Below are positions 1 to 6,949 of a DNA stretch of 10,868 bases, piece after piece. The notes under the pieces were generated by a model. It was not told where the DNA came from and did no database searches. It saw only the letters and a program-made list of their open reading frames with translations. Within the stretch, counting starts at the first letter, position 1, and the number at the start of each line of letters is the position of its first letter. A program made the translations under genes and the position numbers. Origin of the DNA: Entrophospora sp. SA101. Lineage: Eukaryota > Glomeromycota > Glomeromycetes > Entrophosporales > Entrophosporaceae. The stretch is from the NCBI GenBank assembly GCA_958430865.1, contig CAUDNR010004071.1, positions 28,846 through 39,713 on the forward strand. The letters are read 5' to 3'.

Positions 1-2
1 CT

Positions 3-176
3 GAATTCTTTGACAAACTAGCTGATACATGTAAAAATATCAAAGTTTTGAAATTAGATAATGTTGGGGAAATTTTTATTCAAGAGGACAGCGTTAGTAA
101 AAGAAAAAAGTTTAGTTTTCACAAGCTTGCAGTTTTCTTGAAATATTTATTTATCCTCAAAATTATCGATCATTAA
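3..176 (+). CDS. Partial leucine-rich (F-box/LRR-like) protein, 3' end only
   Basis: An open frame enters from the left edge and runs 57 codons to TAA at 174-176. It has no start codon in view, so it would be the last exon or tail of a gene outside the window. It begins EFFDKLADTCKNIKVLKLDN, with the regularly spaced leucines and a Cys/Asn of a leucine-rich repeat. This pattern (FFDKL...C.NI..L.LDN) is what I know from the large F-box/LRR families of Rhizophagus, where such proteins are substrate receptors of SCF ubiquitin ligases. The last 25 residues, from about residue 33, become Lys/Phe-rich and stop looking like LRR sequence. The frame may therefore be a pseudogene, or it may run into an intron. 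No F-box is visible, so the family call is inference from one repeat. Confidence 0.42.
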   Translation, partial: EFFDKLADTCKNIKVLKLDNVGEIFIQEDSVSKRKKFSFHKLAVFLKYLFILKIIDH

Positions 177-1498
177 TAAAAGAATTGCTTTTGGGAAAAT
201 TATAATAATAATTTCAGACTTTTCATAAACCAGAAATAATTACAATTTTCTAAAGGTCCCTCCCTATCTATTAACTTGTTTTATGATTAATGATCAATAT
301 AACAGAATTTTTATTTGACAAAATATCAGACCAAAAAAATTTTCTTAAATAATAAAAAATATTCTTTTGTAATTAATGCCCTCATTTGATTATGGTTTTA
401 GCTCTTCACCTAAAAAAAGTAAGCTTTTTATTTAATTAAAAGAGAACAATTAATTTATTTGCAAACAAAATTGTTTCAGTAAAGAAAAGAAAAGAATAAC
501 GATGTTCCAAGTATGATAAAAGCAAGTTATTTTTTAAAAATTGATTTTTTACAAAAAATGGGGAAAAGACTTCTACTTCTGATTGAAGTAGTGTAATAAT
601 TAAGTCAGAAAAAATTTCTTGATGAAAACGTGAATTTTTTATCAATAATTACCTATGTTGACCACATTTACTCTAAGAAAAGTTTGACAATGTAGATTAT
701 ATTTCACGCGCTTTCAAATTTGCACACAACACCATAATCTTTTATTCTATTTCGGAAGAATAATTTGCGCCTCATGAAAACGCTGACCAAATGATTGTGC
801 TGGAAAACAAATAGAATGTCATTAGTATTAACATAGGTAAAAGATAATAAACCAAGAATATTGTCATCATCATGACTTTAATAAATAAACTTGAGATAAT
901 CATTTAAAGGATTATGAGTATGTTAGTTATTTTGTTGAAAGGAATAGATATTAATCATGGAAATTACCCAAATTTATTTGAAAAGCAATTCGCTCAATAT
1001 CCAAACAGTCAGTTAAAGGCTACTGTACATATCACCTGCCTCTTTTTCATTACTATTTATATTTTATTCAACTTTCAGCATATGACTTGCATGTTTTTAT
1101 GTTCATTAAAACAACTGTTTTAAACAATATTTGCTTATTTAGTTATATTTACATATCAGCCGATTTGGTTTTTTGAACCCTTTTTCAAAGCTTATATCTT
1201 ATTGTGTATCGACGTTAAACACGAGTATTTTTAACGTGCAAACCGGTCAGTAGAATGATAATTAACCCTAAACAATTTATTTTCTCCGCTAAAAAAAACC
1301 ATAATATTATTCAACAGCCGTCAAACTAGTGACGTTAGCCGATAGAAAAACCTTAGACGGCTAAGAACTTAAGAAATCACAGTTGACGAAAAAACCTTTT
1401 CAGATGGTGCTAAGCTTATCGGTGTTATTATTACTACCGCTATCGTTATTATTATTACCATTATTTACTATTTTTATTATAATATCTCGTCTTTAATG
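177..1498. other. AT-rich non-coding stretch, no convincing gene
   Basis: I see no supported gene here. A 69-codon frame at 914-1123 (+) is open, but its second half is only a hydrophobic, Phe/Ile/Cys-rich run, so I do not call it. The interval 1140-1400 is somewhat richer in G+C. It contains small inverted repeats: TTAGCCG (1335-1341) pairs with CGGCTAA (1358-1364), and CGTCA (1319-1323) pairs with TGACG (1330-1334). Around 1420-1490 there is a run of TTA/TAT triplets. No tRNA-like or rRNA-like structure was recognised. Confidence 0.5.
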
Positions 1499-1530
1499 GT
1501 TCAAATTATTTGTTTTATTCGTTATGAATT
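1499..1530. repeat. Inverted partner of the GAATAAAACG minisatellite
   Basis: The stretch GTTCAAATTATTTGTTTTATTCGTTATGAATTT (in two parts around TTTGTTTTATTCG) is the reverse complement of the units that follow from 1561. For example, CGAATAAAACAAATAATTTGAAC on the other strand matches array blocks such as ACGAATAAAACGAATAATTCGAA. The arm is about 30 bases long and sits about 30-60 bases before the array, so a transcript across both could fold into an imperfect hairpin. Confidence 0.6.
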
Positions 1531-1560
1531 TGAGTATTCAGATTACATTGAAAGTTTTAT

Positions 1561-1745
1561 TGAATAAACGAATAAAACGAATAATTCGAATAGAACGAAT
1601 AATTCGAGTAGATTGAATAAACGAATATTTCCAATAAAATGAATAGAACGAATAATTTGAATAGTTTGAATAAAACTAATAGTTCAAATAAAACGAATAA
1701 AACGAAGAATTCGAATAAAACGAATAATGATAATAATAATTCGAA
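1561..1745. repeat. Degenerate AT-rich minisatellite built on GAATAAAACGAATAATTC
   Basis: This stretch is made of short variants of GAATAAACGAATAAAACGAA, GAATAATTCGAATAGAACGA and similar blocks, in steps of roughly 9-10 bases and their doubles. Almost every step carries the core CGAAT or GAATA. The units are diverged, with changes such as AATAGTTTGAATAAAAC and AATAGTTCAAAT, so the array is old or under mutational decay. No long reading frame survives through it. It fades into (ATAATA) triplets near 1725-1745. Confidence 0.8.
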
Positions 1746-2950
1746 TTAAAATAAGAATTTGTATTACGAATAGAAACTCTATGCCGTTTATCCTGCTATG
1801 ATGTATTGTATTTTGCTTTTTGAGTAAATGTATGTTTTTTTTGTCATTCTAAGTAATGTAGATGGACCCATCTCAACTAAATGTCTATGCCATTAAATTC
1901 TGCATTAAAATTTCAGACGTAAAAATGAATGCTAAGAGAAATTTTTTTTAGACGGTTGACATCACTACATCAAACCAATGGCCCCCACCTCAAAACCAAT
2001 GGGTTTTTGTTAGTATAAAGTATTCATACCGTTATGATCACACCGTACTGAATTTTGGGGTTCAAACAAAATCAGCGCATATGATCTTTTTAATTTTAAC
2101 GATGCAGTACTGTTTAATGTACCCCGGAGTGGAGTGGTAATAGTAAGGGTATTAAAAATACCCATTTCTATCTATCTATCGTGTTTGGATCGACTGTTCA
2201 CCGCTTGTTCCGGTTGATTTGAGTTCATTTTAAGCGACTTTCATTAAGAACAAATTGCCAAATTATCAGCACTGCTACCACCGCAAAATTGCTTTCAATT
2301 ATTACACCAATTAATTCATTTGCCTTTTATTATTATTTTTTTTAATACTATTATTATTGTTATTATCATCATTGTCATTTTCTTTTTAACAAAAATATTT
2401 TCTTCGTGTTCTCTTTTAATCATCTTTTTCCTCGTATTTCTTTATATATATATATCTTTCTTCTTTTTCTTTAACTTTGGAAATAAAATCACGTGATTTA
2501 CCATCATTTTATATTTTTCATATATACAAAATCCAAGTTGCATACAATGGGCTTCCATATAAAATAATAATGATAGAAGCTGAATATTTCCAGACTAAAT
2601 ATTTATAACCTTTAAGTAACGAGAATTTTGTCAGTGTAATTATTTGCATAATTATTATTTTCTAATTCAATATAGTGAAGATGGTGGTAGTTTGCTCGTT
2701 TTGGATTAAGGGATCGACCAATAAATGTCTAATTTTATGAATTAAATAATTATGAGCTGTTAGAAATCAAAATCAAATATTAAATGCTTTCAATTCTGAT
2801 TTCTACTTTCTGGTCAAAAAAAGTTAGTTTTTTCGTCGTCCTTATTAAATAATTAATATTATGCGTACATACTACCAACACAACTTTAATTCAATTATCT
2901 AATACGAAAATCCGGGCTATTACCAAAATGTAATAGTAGTGATGATAACG
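1746..2950. other. Non-coding intergenic DNA with microsatellites and a short hairpin
   Basis: No supported gene is present. The part from 1900 to 2280 is less AT-biased and non-repetitive. It includes a direct repeat AAACCAATGG, twice within 1970-2010. It also holds a perfect 7-bp hairpin GGGTATT/AATACCC with a 3-base loop (2147-2163), followed directly by TCTATCTATCTATC. From 2320 to 2480 the plus strand is T-rich: (ATT)n near 2330-2370, then a pyrimidine-rich stretch and (TA)6 at 2443-2455. Nothing identifies a transposon or RNA gene here. Confidence 0.45.
2147..2163. repeat. Perfect 7-bp inverted repeat (hairpin)
   Basis: GGGTATT and AATACCC are separated by AAA. There is no T-run immediately after it and no adjacent gene end, so I do not call it a terminator. 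Confidence 0.5.
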
Positions 2951-2955
2951 TTCAT

Positions 2956-2959
<4 letters not shown>

Positions 2960-3001
<42 letters not shown>
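2960..3001 (+). repeat. 42-base poly(A) tract just upstream of methyltransferase copy A
   Basis: There are 42 consecutive A residues ending 49 bases before the first ATG of copy A. At the comparable place before copy B the sequence reads CAATCTT followed by only seven A (6898-6904), so this probably grew from a short A run. Long dA:dT tracts disfavour nucleosomes and can act as promoter elements in fungi, or this could be 5' UTR. The exact length may be unreliable because such runs are error-prone in sequencing. Confidence 0.85.
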
Positions 3002-3004
<3 letters not shown>

Positions 3005-3050
3005 ATTTTAACAATTCTAAATCCAAAATTACAAAAAAAATTTGATATCA

Positions 3051-4503
3051 ATGAATCGTAAAAATTTGCATCCGTTAGAAATGCATTCAAATAAGAAGGA
3101 AGAAAAAAACAAAAATAATAACAAAGGAGAAAAGGATGATGATTATGACGATGATTTGACACTTGAGAATTTTAAAATTATTGATGGTAGAAAATTTATT
3201 AATATTGAGGAATCTTGTGAGTTTTTGCCTGTTGATCGCAAGGTAAATTGTAAGTTAATTAATTGTTAACTTCTCAAAACTTTCTAAAACTTCCTATTAT
3301 TTATAGTCAATGTCTAAAATGGAAATTTTAGAAATTTTATCACAACATATATGGAATGGTAAATTTTCTTCTCCTGTGAAAGAAAAATTAGAGAATGGTG
3401 GTGCATCTGTAATAGATATTGGGTAAATTGGTTGATTTTAATAAATAATCAAACTTCTCCCATGACAATCTAATAATTATAAATTAATTATAATTCTTTC
3501 AGATGTGGGCCTGCAACTTGGTTGATGTTTATGGCAGAGGAATTTCCAAAATCATCATTTGTTGGAATAGATATAGTAATTGATTCTAAAAAAGAATTGC
3601 CAACAAATCTGGCTATAATTGAACATAATATATTTGATGGTTTACCATTTCCAAATGACACTTTTGATTTTGTTCGTCAAAAAAGTATGTTAGGTTCACT
3701 AAAAACTGGTCAATGGCCTTTTGTAATTGATGAGCTGATACGTATAACTAAACCTGGTGGTTGGATTGAATTTATGGTGATTATAACAAAATACAATAAT
3801 GAAAGTATGAGTTATATAATTAACTTTATTATTCATCATTATTATTATTAATATTAGGAAAGTGATCCCATGGCATGTTCCATGGGTCCAACGGCAACAA
3901 AATTTGTCACTGAACGTAAATAACCATTTAATAAGCTGTTTATGTTATTTTTAATGTTATTTATTAAAGCTGCTTAACAATTCTATCAATTAAATTATAG
4001 TTCTAAAATTACGCGAATCACGTGGTATAATAGTTGGACCATTTTATAAATATATTGAAAGAAAATTAATAACCACTGATAAAATAATTGAAATTAATCA
4101 TCAAATGAAAAAATTTCCATTGGGTGGTCATGGTATAATTGGTGAAATGGTAAAATATATTAAATATATTAATATATTAATATTATTAATTTTAATAAAT
4201 TAATATGATTGCAAATAGATAATCTTTATTATTTATATTATTCAATCATGTAGTTCAGACAAGTTATAACTGATTCAATAGAAACTATTAGACCTTATCT
4301 TTCATCAATTATGGGGTTAAGTTTAGAAGAATATGATAAAATGATTAGGCAATGTGATTTAGAAGATGTTGAGTATAAAACTTATCTAAAAAATTATAGG
4401 TGAATATTTCTAGTCATTCATTTCTCTCTCTCTCTATTCTATTTACTAATACTAAATAATATATTTATTATTTAGAATATATGGAAAGAAAAGATATGAT
4501 TGA
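3051..4503 (+). CDS. SAM-dependent methyltransferase, copy A (7 exons)
   Basis: Predicted exons are 3051-3242, 3307-3422, 3503-3776, 3858-3915, 4001-4149, 4254-4399 and 4476-4503 (TGA), giving 320 aa. All six introns are GT..AG, 64-104 bp, and every join keeps frame and matches copy B. Residues 1-45 are a charged, low-complexity, probably disordered tail (Lys/Asn then Asp-rich). Residues 99-109 carry class I motif I (VIDIGCGPATW). The acidic motif follows in FVGIDI near 121-127, then LPFPNDTFDFV and the RITKPGGWIEFME loop of Methyltransf_11/25-like enzymes. It should transfer a methyl group from SAM to an unknown substrate; no targeting signal is seen, so it is probably cytosolic. The start is uncertain: the ATG used by copy B is absent, this ATG aligns with an internal ATA of B, and its -3 base is T, a weak context. 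Confidence 0.85.
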
Positions 4504-4620
4504 ATTATTATATTAAAAATAACCTACAGACTATAATAAGAATCATAATCAATTATTCTTTTTGTAAATTTAAAATTAGGTTTAATCTTAATCTAAATTA
4601 ATTAAGCTGCTACTAATAAG

Positions 4621-4635
4621 CAAAAATAAATTGTC
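4621..4635 (+). promoter_or_regulatory. Possible poly(A) signal of copy A
   Basis: CAAAAATAAATTGTC contains AATAAA, 118 bases after the stop. The same 15 bases recur 172 bases after the stop of copy B, while most surrounding 3' sequence differs. That supports a retained 3' UTR element rather than a chance AATAAA, although AT-rich DNA makes the hexamer itself common. Confidence 0.4.
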
Positions 4636-4643
4636 ATGTGAAG

Positions 4644-4673
4644 AGTGCGCATGACTTTTGGCCTAGCAGTTTA
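4644..4673 (-). mobile_element. Tc1-like terminal repeat remnant 1
   Basis: Read on the minus strand this begins TAAACTGCTAGGCCAAAAGT and continues CATGCGCACT. A TA followed by a CACTG-like start, GG(C/A)CAAAAGTC and a GCGCACT end resembles terminal inverted repeats of Tc1-type DNA transposons. About 20 of 29 positions match the remnant at 5455-5484. It lies nine bases after the last block shared by the two methyltransferase copies. No opposite-facing partner was found nearby. Confidence 0.35.
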
Positions 4674-5454
4674 TGTATGATATTGTGTGTTTCGCTTTTC
4701 ATGTATTTCTTTTATATGTGTAGAAAATATTGCAATAATACTGATTATTATTTCCTGTTCACACCTTAGAAATAATAATATAAATAAATTAAACAAAATA
4801 AAATTAATGAAATAATCAATAATTAATTATCTATCCATCAACAATTCGTCCAACTTTCCAACCTTTCTCCTTTCAACCGCTTATTACTATTGTTGTTTTC
4901 GTTGTTTTTATTTAAATTAATAGATTTCAATTAATTAACCAACTATTTAATTTAACTTATTATAATTATATTTCATATTTAATAAGTTATCATTACTTAA
5001 ATTCAATTTAGCAAATTCGTCATTTAATATTCTACTTGTATGATATGCTAATGGATGCGATTTGTTGTGAATTACTATTATTACTATTTTTTTATCCCGA
5101 CCCAATCTTTTTTATTAAACGATGTTGAATAGAAATTACAAGAAAAATTTACTATTTTTTTTTTCGGGTATATCTTCTTTACCTTTGTAGGAATCGCTTT
5201 CCTTGTTAAAAAAGGTGTGATCTTTCTTTGATTACTTGTTGAGCTAAAAACATGACGTATTAAATTAGAAGTTTTTCTTTTGAACAAAATAACCACAAAA
5301 CTTATCATCTTTATCAAAAACTTCAGTAAATCATCACTTTCCACCAATTTTATCTTTAATAACAATTCTACAGCTAGTAGTTTTGATAATATTTGGCATT
5401 CAAGTTATTGATTCGAAAAAGTGTGTGCGCATATATATGCAATTTTTGTTTAAA

Positions 5455-5490
5455 AGTACGCCCGACTTTTGTCCATATAGTGTTTTTATA
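5455..5490 (-). mobile_element. Tc1-like terminal repeat remnant 2
   Basis: On the minus strand the block reads CACTATATGGACAAAAGTCG followed by GGCGTACT, preceded by TATAAAAA. It is very similar to remnant 3 at 5920-5948 (CACTACATGGACAAAGTCGG GCTCACT) and faces the same way. The CACTA.ATGGACAAA.GTCGGGC pattern with TA next to it fits a Tc1/mariner-type end with TA target preference. No transposase belonging to it is visible. Confidence 0.45.
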
Positions 5491-5919
5491 GATTCTTTAA
5501 TTGTTATAATAAATAATTTTCGCAACTTAGGTCCACCAAATTATACAAAATTACACAATATTTCGTTATTTTTCAACCCTCCTTGGCACACTCAATCAAT
5601 TTATTAAGAGATCATTTGTGATAATTTCAATATATTTTTGAATAGTGCAAGTCACTACTTTTTCAATGAACATTAACAATTTTAGTTATTTTATGGTTCG
5701 GTACATTATTTTATGACTTCACCATGTTTTTGACTTTCAGTTGAATTTATTCAAAATTTATTAAAAATGATGATTGTTTATAAAAAGATTCAAAACAGCA
5801 TAGCTGATAAATACTCATTCAAATCATTTCCTATCAATTGTCAAAAAACTCAGAATGGTTTTTTGCTCAATTAATTTGGGAAAATATCGTCGAATAAATT
5901 TTTTATTTCTTTAATTGTT

Positions 5920-5948
5920 AGTGAGCCCGACTTTGTCCATGTAGTGTA
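5920..5948 (-). mobile_element. Tc1-like terminal repeat remnant 3
   Basis: On the minus strand it starts TA then CACTACATGGACAAAGTCGG and ends GCTCACT. It is a direct, not inverted, repeat of remnant 2. The 14-mer TTCTTTAATTGTTA lies immediately before it (5906-5919) and also just after remnant 2 (about 5493-5506), hinting that the two regions share more than the terminal motif. Confidence 0.45.
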
Positions 5949-6473
5949 TATATTCTAATTTTTTTTCTTTCCCAAGCAATTATTAGGTTAAGTTTGGATC
6001 TAAATTACAAGGACCCGACCCGCAGTTATTTGGCGTTAAAGATCAAATCTCTACTAGGATGGAATTCCACCGTTATCAAAACAAACAAAACATCAGCCGT
6101 AATGTAAATCATTGACATAAAACTAATAAATCCAAGATAATTTATAATTCAAATACTACGGATATTCCTATCAATTATTACTATTACACTAATTACATAA
6201 ATACGTCAATAATAATAATAATAAATATAGTAACACATGAATTAACGTTTCAGGAAGCCATGCTTTAGTGACATCGGATGTAAGTAGTACTCAAGAGTTG
6301 CCGGTGTTCAAGTTCAAATTTTCTTTATTGATTGGTTGCTTTAAATTTCACACGTCAATTTAAAAAAAGGAATTCTAATAATGTCTGGAGATATAGCCTA
6401 AAATTTGTCTCGGCAGCTTAGTAATATATAAGTCTAGTTGATAGTGTTATTGCCGATGAATATAAATATTAAT

Positions 6474-6617
6474 ATGATGATGTTATTCAAAGAATTTATA
6501 ATTAAAAATTCGGGATACAAAATCATGAATTTGATCGATGATAAAGATGATAAAACACTGATTATAGACATAGACAAAAAAAATATAGTATTTATTTACT
6601 TACTAATAATAGAATAA
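6474..6617 (+). CDS. Possible small ORF upstream of copy B
   Basis: A 47-codon frame starts with three consecutive ATGs (6474, 6477, 6480) and ends TAA at 6615-6617. The product starts MMMLFKEFIIKNSGYKIMNL, then turns Asp/Lys-rich (DDKDDK), then ends in an Ile/Leu-rich tail. It has no family motif that I recognise and no counterpart before copy A. Its composition is what random AT-rich DNA encodes, so it is probably not a gene. Confidence 0.1.
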   Translation: MMMLFKEFIIKNSGYKIMNLIDDKDDKTLIIDIDKKNIVFIYLLIIE

Positions 6618-6685
6618 GTTCTAACAGAAAAATTATTTTCTCAAAGGATCGTAAATTAATTTCTTCCAATTTAAATGTTATTCTC

Positions 6686-6711
6686 GTGTAATTGTTTAAA
6701 TTGTTTAGATG
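6686..6711 (+). repeat. Direct repeat upstream of copy B, first unit
   Basis: GTGTAATTGTTTAAATTGTT followed by TAGATG recurs at 6820-6845 as GTGTAATTGTTTAATTGAAT followed by TAGATA. The units are 134 bases apart and nearly identical over about 26 bases. They lie about 240 and 105 bases before the copy B start and could be regulatory, but the sequence is low in complexity. Confidence 0.35.
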
Positions 6712-6819
6712 TTTGATTATCAATCACTTTAAACAATGACAGACTTATCGATTTTACCTGTGTAATATTAAAAATATTAATATTAAAAACAAAATCTTTT
6801 TTTATATATTTCTGTTCAT

Positions 6820-6845
6820 GTGTAATTGTTTAATTGAATTAGATA
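6820..6845 (+). repeat. Direct repeat upstream of copy B, second unit
   Basis: This is the second copy of the GTGTAATTGTTTAA element. It ends about 22 bases before the TATA box, a position where an upstream activating site could sit. No equivalent is visible before copy A. Confidence 0.35.
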
Positions 6846-6867
6846 ATGTGGAAATAATTTTACCGTG

Positions 6868-6875
6868 TATAAAAG
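6868..6875 (+). promoter_or_regulatory. Probable TATA box of copy B
   Basis: TATAAAAG lies about 75 bases before the copy B ATG, in the unusually GC-containing context ACCGTG-TATAAAAG. Spacing suits a short 5' UTR. The matching interval before copy A has no TATA box but does have the 42-base A run. Confidence 0.5.
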
Positions 6876-6949
6876 TATTTAATGACAATTCAATCTTAAA
6901 AAAATTAATATTTTATTCAATTTAATTATTAAAAATTTTAAAATTAAAA

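Larger units (their letters stand above)
4674..6473. other. Intergenic region between the methyltransferase copies
   Basis: No supported gene is present. It holds two Tc1-like ends (listed separately), a perfect 12-bp palindrome GCATATATATGC at 5429-5440, and a GC-richer island around 6005-6040 with GACCCGACCCG. A less AT-rich stretch lies around 6240-6420, where a 40-codon frame (6241-6360, +) without an ATG runs ...SGSHALVTSDVSSTQELPVF..., which could be a worn exon or transposon piece. The open frames at 5084-5365 (-) and 5383-5607 (+) overlap repeat ends and have no family features, so I do not call them. Confidence 0.45.

Noticed and set aside
436..645. 69-codon minus-strand frame
   Set aside because: Phe/Leu/Ile-rich composition expected from A-rich DNA read on the opposite strand; no motif.
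914..1123. 69-codon frame with an ATG (MSMLVILLKGIDINHGNYPN...)
   Set aside because: The first half looks moderately protein-like but the second half is a Phe/Ile/Cys run typical of AT-rich noise. No family motif, no splice context and no conserved counterpart.
1561..1745. Telomere-like or subtelomeric array
   Set aside because: Units are irregular and not TTAGGG-like; best treated as a local minisatellite.
3042..3050. Upstream TTG as start of copy A
   Set aside because: Nuclear fungal genes normally start at ATG; 3051 is the first in-frame ATG, although its context is weak.
2920..3162. 80-codon minus-strand frame with poly-Phe
   Set aside because: It is the antisense of the poly(A) tract and exon 1 of methyltransferase copy A.
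5084..5607. Opposite-strand frames of 93 and 74 codons
   Set aside because: Neither has recognisable domains; the plus-strand one reads through a Tc1-like terminal repeat.
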